This document shows, piece after piece, positions 16,682 to 25,817 of a DNA stretch of 64,000 nucleotides. Source of the DNA: Acanthopleuribacter pedis (GTDB lineage: Bacteria > Acidobacteriota > Holophagae > Acanthopleuribacterales > Acanthopleuribacteraceae); assembly GCF_017377855.1 (NCBI RefSeq), contig NZ_JAFREP010000002.1:124001-188000 (forward strand), read 5' to 3'. The position numbers and the translations under genes were made by a program. Each line of letters opens with the position of its first letter. Positions within the stretch are counted from its first letter, which is position 1. A model generated the notes under the pieces. The model did not search any database, was not told where the DNA came from, and saw only the letters and a list, made by a program, of their open reading frames with translations.

Positions 16682-18202
16682 ATGTCATTTGTCATTAATC
16701 GCTGGGTACGCGGCAAGGATTTTGTCGGGCGCGGTGAACACTTGGAAGCTTTACGACAGGAGGGGCTGCGCACCAGTTGGATTCTGGGCAACCGCCGCGT
16801 CGGCAAAAGTTCGTTGCTGCGCCAGGTGGAATGGCTGTGCCGTGAAGGTTACTGGCCGGATCAGATGGCGCTGTATTGGGATTTGCAGGGATCGGGCAAT
16901 GTCGAGGGCTTGCGTGATTCGTTTTTGGAGGCCTTGGAAGACGCGGAGGAAGTGGCGGAAGAACTGGATCTGGACCTCGACGCCCTCGAGGAAGCGACCT
17001 TTCAAGAGCTGATCAACCGCTTCCGTCGCCGCGTCAAAACGCTGAAGGGCAAACGCTGTTACCTGCTGATTGACGAATGCGAGGAGTTGGTTGACGTGGC
17101 CGCGGGGGAACCCGCGGTTTTGGCCGTGTTTCGCAAGTTAACCCACGGTTCGCGTAACCTGACCATCGTGATGGCGGGTTCGATGCGCATGTACGATTTG
17201 GACGAATCCCAGGCGCGCACCTCGCCGTTTTTGCCCGATTTCCTACCGCCGCGCCTGCTCGGTCCGTTTAGCGAGGAAGAAAGCCTCAAGGTGCTGATGA
17301 GCAAAGGTTTGGAAGAAACGGTAAGCCGCGATATTCACCGCCTTACCCTGGGCAATCCACACCTTGTCGCCTTGTTGGGTGAACATTACGAGCGCCATGG
17401 TGATTTGGATTTGGTGCTGGAAGAGATCAAACACGGCAAAGCGGCCTTTTACTTTTTTAATTCCAATTTTATGTGTTTGCCGGACGAAATGCGCGCTTGG
17501 TGGGAAGCCGGCAACGCCGCCGCGCAAATCGCGGCCCTGCCCGTCAACCATCCCCATTTCGCTTACGTGCGTCAGTCGGCGCTGGCCGTCGAACGCGACG
17601 GCCGGGTTCACATCAGCCCGCTGTTGCAATGGCTGGAAACCGGTGGCCTGGACCCGGCGACGGCGCCGCAACCGCCGGTGGCCAACGCAAGCCCCGGCCC
17701 GGCGCCACCCAGGGCCGAGGATCCCGTGTTCCAATTGTTGCGCGGTTTCGCCCGCCGCGACAAACCGCTGTCGGCAATGATGCCCGCGCAACTGCTGGCC
17801 GCGGACGATCCAGCCGAGTGGATCCAGAGCGCCCAAGAACCGCCCAGCCTCGAGTTGGTGCAATCCCTGCGCGACCCCGAAATCACCCCGGACATGATCC
17901 TCGCCGGTGCCACCCCGGAATACCTCAACCAGGTGAGCGGCGATGCGCGCACCCAGGTTTATTTGGTGGGTTTGTACCTGTACCATCGGTTTGTCGGCCA
18001 CGCGCCGGGTGAAAGCTACGGTGATTTGTGGGAACGCGCCGGGTTTTTGGCCGAAAACGACATTGTGCTCAGCGACGCCGAGGTGGCGCGTTTCCCGGAC
18101 CGCCGCCTGGCGATGGTGACGGCACGGTGTCTCAAGGTGCGGCCCGACAGCCGCTACAGCGCCCTTTCCGCCCTGGAAACCGATCTCAAAACGGTTTTTT
18201 AA
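16682..18202 (+). CDS. P-loop ATPase fused to a kinase C-lobe-like segment
   Basis: The product has 506 residues and is soluble. The first 270 form an ATPase of the same family as the preceding gene: VGRGEHL near 15, Walker A GNRRVGKSS (36-44), Walker B YLLIDECEE (127-135), VMAGSM as sensor. A Pro/Ala linker (about 320-350) leads to a C-terminal part in which GATPEYLNQ (about 409-417), DARTQVYLVGLYLYHR and CLKVRPDSRY (about 483-492) follow the layout of a Ser/Thr kinase C-lobe after the activation segment (TPEYxxPE, D-x-x-S-D-V-Y-x-L-G, then L-x-x-D-P-x-x-R-Y). No glycine loop, HRD or DFG is present, so it would be a catalytically dead remnant or docking module. GAGGAAAAC precedes the ATG. 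Confidence 0.65.
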   Translation: MSFVINRWVRGKDFVGRGEHLEALRQEGLRTSWILGNRRVGKSSLLRQVEWLCREGYWPDQMALYWDLQGSGNVEGLRDSFLEALEDAEEVAEELDLDLDALEEATFQELINRFRRRVKTLKGKRCYLLIDECEELVDVAAGEPAVLAVFRKLTHGSRNLTIVMAGSMRMYDLDESQARTSPFLPDFLPPRLLGPFSEEESLKVLMSKGLEETVSRDIHRLTLGNPHLVALLGEHYERHGDLDLVLEEIKHGKAAFYFFNSNFMCLPDEMRAWWEAGNAAAQIAALPVNHPHFAYVRQSALAVERDGRVHISPLLQWLETGGLDPATAPQPPVANASPGPAPPRAEDPVFQLLRGFARRDKPLSAMMPAQLLAADDPAEWIQSAQEPPSLELVQSLRDPEITPDMILAGATPEYLNQVSGDARTQVYLVGLYLYHRFVGHAPGESYGDLWERAGFLAENDIVLSDAEVARFPDRRLAMVTARCLKVRPDSRYSALSALETDLKTVF

Positions 18203-18231
18203 CGGGTCCCCGGCGCCGCGGCTTTTTCGCC

Positions 18232-19530
18232 TCAAGCGGGTAAATGAATCGAAACCACCGTGCCTTCGCCCGCCTTGGATTGGAGGGTTAAATCGCCGCC
18301 GTGCTCTTTGACCACGATATCGTAGGCGACCGAGAGGCCCAGACCGATGTGCCCGGAACGCACGCCTTTCGCGGTGTGGAAGGGCTCAAAAACTTTGGTG
18401 TGGTCTGTTTCTTTGATGCCGCATCCGTTGTCCTCCAAGCGGATGATCACCCCGTCCGCCACCTGTTGGGTTTTCAAAACAACCCGGCCCGCTTTACCGG
18501 TTTCTCCTGAGACTGCTTCAATTGCGTTGTTGGCCAAGTTAAGTAACGCGTGGCTCAGGGTTTGCGGGTTGATCATGATGTCGCCCAGGCGCTCGTCCAA
18601 ATGAAACATCAAATCGACCGACAGGCCGCCGTGGACCAGCTTGTGGTGGTGGTAGGCGAAATTCACGTATTCCGCGGCGAATTCGTTTAACGGGGTGGGG
18701 CGCTTTTGCCCACTGGTCGGTCGGATCATCGCCGCCATGGCGTCGACAATGCGGTTCATGTGCCCGCTTTGGGTGTTGATCACATCCGCGTTGGCGTGCA
18801 AATCCTCGAATACCCCGTCCAAGGCGATCTTGCCCGCTTCGTCCAGGGGTTGGTGCAGCAGTGCGCGGCCCTCGGCCACCAGTTCGCACATCATGCGCGA
18901 TAGGTTGGTGATGAAGTTCAGCGGGTTGCGAAACTCATGGGCCAAACCGCCGGTGAGCACCCCCATGGCCGCCATTTTCTCCTGCATCACCAATTGGTCT
19001 TTTTTCTGTTCCAACTCCGCGTTTTTTTGCTGGAGGGCCAGGGTGCGTTCCGTAACCTTGGTCTCCAGCGTTTTGGTGTAGCGGCGGATTTTGCGTTTCA
19101 TGTCCGCGTATTCCAGGGCGCGTTTGACCGTGAGCAAAAGCTGCGGTGGGTCGTAGGGTTTCAGCATGAACTTGTAAATGTTGGCGTCGTTGATGGCGTC
19201 GATAATGGCTTTAACGTCCGCGTAACCGGTGAGAATGATGCGCACCGTGTCGGGAATCAGGTCCTTGATTTGTGCGAACAGCTCGGTGCCGGTCATTTCC
19301 GGCATACGTTGGTCGCTGATGATCAGACTCAGTTCCTCGCGGTTGTCCATGGCCTGAATTTGCGCGTAAGCGTCGCGGCCGTTGGGACTGGTCATCAAAC
19401 GGTATTGGGCCCCAAGCAGATCGACCAACACGGTGAGGTTGTCCGGCTCGTCGTCAATCAGCATAATCAACGGCTTATTGTCGTTGCTCCCGCGAATGGC
19501 CGCGATTTTATCTTTATTAAATAATGCCAT
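18232..19530 (-). CDS. response regulator-histidine kinase hybrid (receiver first)
   Basis: The product has 432 residues and is cytoplasmic. Residues 20-140 form a receiver domain (LIDDEPD; phospho-acceptor Asp about 73 in SDQRMPEM; K in FMLKPYD). A coiled-coil linker (150-190) leads to a histidine kinase core: GGLAHEFRNPL with His about 198, N-box LLNLANNAIEAV, G1 EDNGCGI, G2 GHIGLGLSVAY. I chose the ATG at 19530 because GAGG lies 6 bases before it. The frame's earlier ATGs overlap the stop of the large hybrid kinase gene upstream, so the two are co-transcribed and this protein is probably that sensor's downstream partner. No DNA-binding output is present. Confidence 0.85.
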   Translation of the reverse strand: MALFNKDKIAAIRGSNDNKPLIMLIDDEPDNLTVLVDLLGAQYRLMTSPNGRDAYAQIQAMDNREELSLIISDQRMPEMTGTELFAQIKDLIPDTVRIILTGYADVKAIIDAINDANIYKFMLKPYDPPQLLLTVKRALEYADMKRKIRRYTKTLETKVTERTLALQQKNAELEQKKDQLVMQEKMAAMGVLTGGLAHEFRNPLNFITNLSRMMCELVAEGRALLHQPLDEAGKIALDGVFEDLHANADVINTQSGHMNRIVDAMAAMIRPTSGQKRPTPLNEFAAEYVNFAYHHHKLVHGGLSVDLMFHLDERLGDIMINPQTLSHALLNLANNAIEAVSGETGKAGRVVLKTQQVADGVIIRLEDNGCGIKETDHTKVFEPFHTAKGVRSGHIGLGLSVAYDIVVKEHGGDLTLQSKAGEGTVVSIHLPA

Positions 19531-19541
19531 TTCCGACCTCA

Positions 19542-22500
19542 TCATGCTTTTTGTGACAATGGGTGTTTTGGCGATTTCTCGTCTTGATGAACCGCCTGAC
19601 TGAGTGGGATTTTTAGGGTGAAGCTACTGCCGACACCTTGTGCCGATTGCACCTCGATGGTGCCGTTGTGTTTGTGGATAATGCCGTAGGAAATCGACAA
19701 ACCCAAACCGGTGCCATGGTTTTGTTTGGTGGTGAAAAAGGGTTCAAAAATGCGTTCCCGCAGCGCTTTGTCCATGCCGCACCCGTTGTCCTCAAACACG
19801 ATCCACACCAAGTCGCCCACGGTTTTGGTGGTAATCGAAATCCGACCGGGCTCGCTGGTTTGATCATCACGCGCGTAAATCGCCTGACACCCATTGATGA
19901 GGATGTTCATAAACACCTGATTCAGTTCCGCCGCCCAGCATTCGCAGTACAAGGCACCCTCAAAACCCATGTCGAAGGTGACCTTGTCTTTGTGTTGCGT
20001 GCGGACCAGGTGCAGGGTGGACAACAAACCCTCGTGGATGTTGACCGTTTTCATCTCGGCCTCATCCAAGCGGGAGAAGGTTCGCAGGTCTTTGACGATG
20101 CCGTGAATGCGTGACACGCCGTTTTGGATGGTGCTTAGTTGGCCTTTCATTTTGTCGAATTTTTCCAGGAACAGGGCTTCCAGCTGTTCGTCCGCCTCGT
20201 CTTCCATCAGGTCAAAGAGGAATTTTTGAAATGCCTCGAGGGTGCCGCGTAAGTTGAAGGTGCCCGCGTTGACAAAGTTGGCGGGGTTGTTGATCTCGTG
20301 AGCGATCCCCGCGGCCAAGGTCCCCAAACCCGCCATCTTTTCGTTTTGCACCAACTGCGATTGGGTGCGGCGGATTTCTTCCTCTTGTTTGCGAATGGCG
20401 TTAAAGGCGAGGTGGTTTTCCAAGGCGATGGAGGTTGAACCCGCGAGCGAGCGCAACACGGAAAGTTGGGATTCCTCGTATGCGTAAGGTTCCGGGCTGA
20501 ACAGCAGAATCACCCCTTTGGCAAGCGCACCTTCCACGGCGTGATCGATCATGGGAATAGCGAGGTAGGATTTGATGCCGTCGTAAAATTCCGCCGCGTT
20601 TGGGTTTTCGACGTAGCGGTGGAACTCGTCATCCAAGTTGTTAATATGAATGGTTTGGCCGGTGCGGATACAGAGGGCGGGCAAGCGTTCCCCATTGGCC
20701 ACCTCAAGTGAGAAGTCGGGGATGGGGCTGTTGTTGCGCATCAGGTGTTTGAAATGGATCATGGCCGAATCCGGTTCGTGGATGCCGATACCGTAGCCAT
20801 AGGTGTCCATCAGTGGGGTGAGCTGGTGGTAAAGCCTTTGCGCGACCTCGGTAAAGTCGAGTTTGGCGGTGAGCTCGCGGCCGACTTCCGCCAAAAATTC
20901 CACCTCGCGGGTGCGCGCGGCGACCTTGGCTTCCAAGTTTCGGTGGGCGTCCAGTAGGTCCAGTTGGGTTTTGACGCGCGCCAGCAATTCAACCTTGGTG
21001 ACCGGTTTCGCCAAATAATCGTTGCCGCCGACCTCGAAGCAACGGGCGATATCGCTGGTTTGGTGCATGGCCGAAAGGAACATGACCGGCAACTGCGAGG
21101 GTCCGTGGCGCTCGCGAATGTTGAGGCATACGTCGTAACCGGACAGCCTCGGCATGGCGATGTCCAGCAGAACCAAATCGATTTCGGGTTCGTTTTTGAG
21201 GATTTCGAGGGCGTCAAAACCGTTTTGGGCCTGTTGAATTTGGTAATCCTGTGCCGACAAAATATTGACCAACAGTTGCAGGTTGATCGGATTGTCGTCG
21301 ACGGTCAGGATTTTGAACCCTTTGCGCCCGTGGTCGTGCACTGGGTAACCCGTATCATCATTGAGGGTTACCGCGCCGAAGATCGAGGCCTCCGACGCTG
21401 GGTCTTCCTCGGGAACCGCCCTGGGAAGCGTGAAATAAAAAGACGAACCCTCCCCCGGGGTGGACTGCACGTAGATGTCGCCACCGTGGCGTTCCACCAG
21501 GGTTTTGGTGATGGCCAAACCCAATCCAGCCCCGCCCAAGCTGCCAACCATGTTGAAGTCGGCCCGTTCGAAGTGCTCGAAAATATGGTCGATCTGGTGG
21601 GGTTCGATGCCGCGGCCCTGGTCGGTCACTTTGATCGTTGTCAGGTTGCCGTTTTCTTTAGCCGAAAGTGAGACAACCCCGTTTTTGCTGTACTTAATCG
21701 CGTTATCGACCAGGTTAAAAAGGATTTGTTTTGTGCGGTTGATATCCGCCTTGACGAAATAATGTTCGGGGATGCTGTTGCTCAGCTTGAGTGGTTTGTC
21801 GCCGATGAAGGGTTTGGATAGGGCCACCACCACATCGACGACCTGTTTGAGGTTGACCGTGGTGATGTGAAATCGCAGCTCTTTTTTGTTTAAGTTGGCC
21901 AGGTCCATGATGTCGCCGACCGTGGCCGCCAAACCCTCGCCGCTGTCGATGAGGACCCGTAAATCGTTGCGCGCTTCCGGGCTTAAATTGCCGCGACGCC
22001 CGCCCACCAGGGCTTGCGCGATACCGATCATGCTCTGCAGCGGCGTTTTGAGTTCGTGGCCGATGTTGTGCATGATGCGGTCCTTGGTTTGGTCCAAGTG
22101 GCGCAGGCGTTCGGTCATGCGCCGGTGGCGCAGGGTGGTGCGCCGCTGAAAAAACACATAGGTGCCCATGGCTGCCAGGAGCAGCGAGGCATAAAGCAAC
22201 AGCGCCGGGGTGCTGCGATGGAAAGGGGCCACGATCACCACCCGCAACTGCGTTGGTTTCCGGCTCGTGCGGTTCCCCGCGTGGTGGGCGCGCACCCGCA
22301 GCAGGTAGCTTCCCGGTTCCTGGTGGGTAAATTGAATCACCGGGAGCGGGTGGTTGATTGGCTGCCAGGGATTGCCTTCGTCGCCGAGTTGGTACTCATA
22401 GCGCACCAGCTTGGGATCGGCGATTTTGCGGGCCGAGACCCGTAACTTGAAGTGGCTTGACTGGTAGGGCAGGCGCAGGGTGGGCAGGCCGTCGCTCTCG

Positions 22501-24641
22501 GTGACGGTTGGGACGGGGATGACCTCGCGAAGGTTACCCTCCTGGAAGAGGGTTAAGCTGGTGAAGCGCGGCTGCAGCAAAGGGAGCTCGCCGCGGAACG
22601 CACCGGGATGAAACCGATAAAGGCCGTTGGTGCCGGCGACAACCATCGCGCCGCTGCCGTCCCTTGCCATGGTGTTGCCCACAAAACGAAGCGCCCGCGA
22701 ACCGTCGTTAAAGGGATAGTTGGTCAGTTCTCTGCTGAATGGATCGTATTTGGTGATGCCGGCGACGGTGCTGATCCACATGTTGTTGAGCCGGTCTTCC
22801 ATCAGCGAAAGTGCCTTATTGCCGGGCAAGCCGTTTTTGTGGCTTAGTTGCTGAAAGTCCTTGTTTCCCGCGTTTCGAAAGAACACCCCGTCTTCATTGG
22901 TGGCAACCCACAAGCTTTGGTTGCCTTTTTGGGCAAAAAGGCTGTTAATGCGAATTTGGCGGCTGTCCAGCGGGCCGTCTACCGGAAGCAGGTGCGGCTG
23001 TAATTTCCCACGCGCCGTCCATTCGTAAAGGCCGCGGTTGGTTCCGAGCCACAGCGCCTTATTTGCGTCTTGGGTTAAGCACAGAATTTTGCCCAGAATT
23101 TTTTGGAGCGGGGTGCCGGCCACCGTGACAGGGGTGACCTTGTTTCGTGCCTCGTCGATTTTGAACAAGCCGTTTTGGGCCGTGCCGACCCAAATAGTTT
23201 CCGAGCTGCTTTGGTGAAGGCTAAGTACCGACATCGCCCCGAAGGGGGTTGTCGCGCCCGCGCGCCACGGCGTAAAACCCGGATTCTCCATATCCGAGGC
23301 GGAAGCACGCTGGTATAGGCCGGGTGTGCCGCCGATGAGCAATTGGTTGCGTCGGGTGGGCAACAGCGCTTCGATCCGCATCTTCTCTGGGACCTCGCCC
23401 GCATCACCCTGGTGCTGCAGGGTGGTTCCGTTTTGGAGGGAAAACAAACCATCGTAATCGCCCACCCATAACACATCGTTGTCCGCAAAGGCTACCGCGC
23501 GAACCGAGGGATATTGTGAACGGACCCCGGCGGGACGGGTCAGCGGCAGTGATTCGATGGTGTTGGCCCGGGTAATCCGATTCAAACCGCCAAACAAACT
23601 GCCGATCCACAGGGTGCCCGCCTCGTCCACCAGCATGGTGCGGATCCGATCATCCGTTAACGCGTGAATGGCGCCGTAGGAATAGCGGGTTGCCGTCGGG
23701 GTACCGCGTAACGTGACATGGAGCAAATGATCCCTGCCCGCCAGCCACAAGGTCGAAGCATCGACCACCGCTAAAGCGTGGTAGGGGGGTTGCGCCTGGG
23801 TGTCCTGTTCAAACAGAAAACGAGGGAGAAACTCGCCCAGTGCCATGGAGAAGGAGGCCACCCCCTGGTCGCCCACGACCCAGGGTCGCCCCTCGGGGTC
23901 GCGCGCCAGGATCTGAACCGCGCTTCCAAAGGCCGGGGTCGCGGCATTGCGTGTGTTTTTTACCGGGACGGGCCGGTCGTGGCCCGCGTCCCAACGGAAC
24001 AGGCCCTTCTGGGTTCCCAGCCACAGTTTATTACCGAGGTCGGTGAGGGCAGTGCAGCGAATCGCTTCCTCGGGAGTGGGGTTGGGGATGGTATCGGATA
24101 AGTTGACCAGGTTTTCCGTAGTGGGGGTATAGCGCCAGAGGCGACCCAAGGTGTCCGTGGCCCAAACCCGGTCCTGGTGGTCCACCAGCAGGTTGCGAAA
24201 CCCCGATTCGGTTGCTGTCCGCGGTGCTTTCACCTTGGTCAGATGATCGCGGTTTTTGTTGAAGCGATAGAGTCCTTCCGAGGCCGCCAGCCAAAGGTTT
24301 CCCTCGCTGTCGGCGTCGATGGCACGAATATAAATGTAGGGGTTGACTGCCTCACCGGCGACGTCGGGTTGGATTTTCCAGAAGGCGTGGCCGTCGAAAC
24401 GGTTTAGCCCGTTATTGGTGCCGATCCACAGGTAACCGTCGTCATCTTGGAACAGGCAATTGACCTGATAGTTGAGTAGCCCTTCCTCCGTGCTGTAACG
24501 CGTGCTGAACAAGGGGGGGCCGGCGGAGACCTGTGCCCAGGGCAAAAGGCCGACCATCAGACAAAGCACAGGAAAGCCGTTACCGCGTCGGAGAAAACTC
24601 CGGGGGGAGGTGATGGGTGAAAAAAGGTGGGTGAGGGTCAT
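19542..24641 (-). CDS. giant hybrid two-component sensor: propeller, kinase, receiver, GAF, second kinase
   Basis: The product has 1,699 residues. After a signal sequence, the periplasmic part (about 45-740) is a run of two-component propeller repeats (for example DGYLWIGTNNGLNRFDG), then a Y_Y_Y domain and one transmembrane helix (about 820-840). The cytoplasmic part has a first kinase core (IGHELKTPLQ with His about 862; N-box LVDNAIKYS; DQGRGI; GAGLGLAITK), a receiver (Asp about 1159 in LLDIAMPRLSG), a GAF-like domain, and a second kinase core (GIAHEINNP with His about 1447; ILINGCQAI; EDNGCGMD; GTGLGLSISYG). It lacks the AraC output of Bacteroidetes HTCS proteins. Two kinase cores in one chain are unusual. 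It probably senses an extracellular ligand through the propellers. The ATG at 24641 has no good ribosome binding site. Confidence 0.85.
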   Translation of the reverse strand: MTLTHLFSPITSPRSFLRRGNGFPVLCLMVGLLPWAQVSAGPPLFSTRYSTEEGLLNYQVNCLFQDDDGYLWIGTNNGLNRFDGHAFWKIQPDVAGEAVNPYIYIRAIDADSEGNLWLAASEGLYRFNKNRDHLTKVKAPRTATESGFRNLLVDHQDRVWATDTLGRLWRYTPTTENLVNLSDTIPNPTPEEAIRCTALTDLGNKLWLGTQKGLFRWDAGHDRPVPVKNTRNAATPAFGSAVQILARDPEGRPWVVGDQGVASFSMALGEFLPRFLFEQDTQAQPPYHALAVVDASTLWLAGRDHLLHVTLRGTPTATRYSYGAIHALTDDRIRTMLVDEAGTLWIGSLFGGLNRITRANTIESLPLTRPAGVRSQYPSVRAVAFADNDVLWVGDYDGLFSLQNGTTLQHQGDAGEVPEKMRIEALLPTRRNQLLIGGTPGLYQRASASDMENPGFTPWRAGATTPFGAMSVLSLHQSSSETIWVGTAQNGLFKIDEARNKVTPVTVAGTPLQKILGKILCLTQDANKALWLGTNRGLYEWTARGKLQPHLLPVDGPLDSRQIRINSLFAQKGNQSLWVATNEDGVFFRNAGNKDFQQLSHKNGLPGNKALSLMEDRLNNMWISTVAGITKYDPFSRELTNYPFNDGSRALRFVGNTMARDGSGAMVVAGTNGLYRFHPGAFRGELPLLQPRFTSLTLFQEGNLREVIPVPTVTESDGLPTLRLPYQSSHFKLRVSARKIADPKLVRYEYQLGDEGNPWQPINHPLPVIQFTHQEPGSYLLRVRAHHAGNRTSRKPTQLRVVIVAPFHRSTPALLLYASLLLAAMGTYVFFQRRTTLRHRRMTERLRHLDQTKDRIMHNIGHELKTPLQSMIGIAQALVGGRRGNLSPEARNDLRVLIDSGEGLAATVGDIMDLANLNKKELRFHITTVNLKQVVDVVVALSKPFIGDKPLKLSNSIPEHYFVKADINRTKQILFNLVDNAIKYSKNGVVSLSAKENGNLTTIKVTDQGRGIEPHQIDHIFEHFERADFNMVGSLGGAGLGLAITKTLVERHGGDIYVQSTPGEGSSFYFTLPRAVPEEDPASEASIFGAVTLNDDTGYPVHDHGRKGFKILTVDDNPINLQLLVNILSAQDYQIQQAQNGFDALEILKNEPEIDLVLLDIAMPRLSGYDVCLNIRERHGPSQLPVMFLSAMHQTSDIARCFEVGGNDYLAKPVTKVELLARVKTQLDLLDAHRNLEAKVAARTREVEFLAEVGRELTAKLDFTEVAQRLYHQLTPLMDTYGYGIGIHEPDSAMIHFKHLMRNNSPIPDFSLEVANGERLPALCIRTGQTIHINNLDDEFHRYVENPNAAEFYDGIKSYLAIPMIDHAVEGALAKGVILLFSPEPYAYEESQLSVLRSLAGSTSIALENHLAFNAIRKQEEEIRRTQSQLVQNEKMAGLGTLAAGIAHEINNPANFVNAGTFNLRGTLEAFQKFLFDLMEDEADEQLEALFLEKFDKMKGQLSTIQNGVSRIHGIVKDLRTFSRLDEAEMKTVNIHEGLLSTLHLVRTQHKDKVTFDMGFEGALYCECWAAELNQVFMNILINGCQAIYARDDQTSEPGRISITTKTVGDLVWIVFEDNGCGMDKALRERIFEPFFTTKQNHGTGLGLSISYGIIHKHNGTIEVQSAQGVGSSFTLKIPLSQAVHQDEKSPKHPLSQKA

Positions 24642-24798
24642 GACTCATATAACCGCAAAGGTGGGTTGGCGCGGTGGTATTGAGAAAAAGCGTTAAAGTG
24701 GTGGCTTGGTGAAGAATTGTATCTCAGAATGGTTTGAAAATCGCTTCTTTTGTAAGTCGTGAGGAAAAACGACGAATCAGGTCGCACCCAGGCGTCAC

Positions 24799-25071
24799 CT
24801 AGCCCGCATTTCTCACAAGGGTTCGTTGCGAGAAGCTGAAAGCCTTGTGAGTTCGAAGATTACGACCGAGAGACGGCATAGGGGGCCGACCTTTCGCGGG
24901 GCCGACCTTTCGCGGGGCCGACCTTTCGCGGGGCCGACCTTTCGGCGTAGCAGCTGAGGGGAAGGCGGCTCGACCGAGTAATGCGGATGGCCGCCCCGCG
25001 GAAGGCCGCCCCCACGTAATCGCATGGGTTTCGGGTTCGTAGCAGAATTCCTTGTGAGAAATGCGGGCTAG
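24799..25071. repeat. palindromic repeat, family 2, copy 2, with internal 16-bp tandem units
   Basis: This 273-bp element has termini TAGCCCGCATTTCTCACAAG and, in reverse, CTTGTGAGAAATGCGGGCTA, a near-perfect inverted repeat. Within it, 24882-24945 holds four head-to-tail copies of the 16-base unit GGGGCCGACCTTTCGC (the last ends in G). The copy at 9073-9282 has just one, altered. The remaining interior matches copy 1. It lies between the giant sensor gene and the TetR operon, where both genes read outward. Confidence 0.8.
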
Positions 25072-25101
25072 ATGGTTGCGCGAAAAAGTGCGAAAAAAAC
25101 C

Positions 25102-25163
25102 TTGACAGCCCGCGCGCTGAGGCGCAGAATTCTAAAAAACAAAACGAGTGTTCGGTTTTTAAA
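25102..25163 (+). promoter_or_regulatory. promoter of the TetR-led operon with candidate operator
   Basis: TTGACA at 25102-25107 is a perfect -35 box. With an 18-base spacer, AGAATT at 25126-25131 is the -10. An A/T-flanked imperfect palindrome (AAAACGAGTGTTCGGTTTT, about 25141-25159) overlaps the start of transcription. It is placed as expected for autoregulation by the TetR protein encoded immediately downstream. No Shine-Dalgarno is present before the ATG at 25164. Confidence 0.6.
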
Positions 25164-25817
25164 ATGAAACAATCGCTTAAATCACAACGATCACGCGAGC
25201 TTATTCTCGCCGCCGGCCTGCGCTGTTTTTCCCAAAACGGCTACAAGGCCACTTCCATGAAAGATATCGCCCGCGGTGCCGATATCTCCATCGGCCGCGT
25301 GTACCATCACTTCGATAACAAACTCCAAGTGTTCACCGAGTTGCTGGATAACTACTGGCGCCGCTTGGAAGATCCCGAATTGCCCTTGAACCAGTTGATC
25401 CTTAAGTCCAACTTTCCCAACGATATTCCCGCCTTGGCCGAGGCCATTCGCGATATTGTCGTTTCCAATCGCGAATCCATCATGCTGATTTACATTGATG
25501 TGATCGAGTTCCAGGGAACCCACATTCAGCGTTTTTACCACAATATGGCCGCCAACTTTAAGAACGCGTTCGGCGATCATTTTGACCGCTTGCGCCGCGA
25601 GGGCGCTTTACACGAGGATGCCGATCCCTTGTTCGCCGTCATGATGTGTTTTCGTTTTTTGTTCCAGTACTACCTGGTTGAAACCTCGTTCGGGGTGGAA
25701 AACCATTTCGGTATTGAATCGGAGGAAGTGGGCGGCAAGGTATCGCAACTGTTGTTACACGGTTTGTTGGATCCCAGCCGCAAACCCCACGGTGTCGGCG
25801 AGGAACCCTCATGTTAA
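25164..25817 (+). CDS. TetR-family transcriptional repressor
   Basis: The product has 217 residues. The N-terminal helix-turn-helix is clear: AAGLRCFSQNGYKATSMKDIA, then GADISIGRVYHHFDNK (about 17-60). The C-terminal ligand domain is helical and not assignable. It is the first gene of a plus-strand set of lipid-type enzymes and probably represses that set in the absence of an acyl or lactone ligand. It overlaps the next gene by 7 bases, so the two are co-expressed. The promoter with a perfect -35 box and a palindrome lies just upstream. Confidence 0.85.
   Translation: MKQSLKSQRSRELILAAGLRCFSQNGYKATSMKDIARGADISIGRVYHHFDNKLQVFTELLDNYWRRLEDPELPLNQLILKSNFPNDIPALAEAIRDIVVSNRESIMLIYIDVIEFQGTHIQRFYHNMAANFKNAFGDHFDRLRREGALHEDADPLFAVMMCFRFLFQYYLVETSFGVENHFGIESEEVGGKVSQLLLHGLLDPSRKPHGVGEEPSC

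Noticed and set aside
17243-18235. Minus-strand open frame of 330 codons
   Set aside because: It lies antisense inside the ATPase gene with an Arg/Gly/Gln-rich product.
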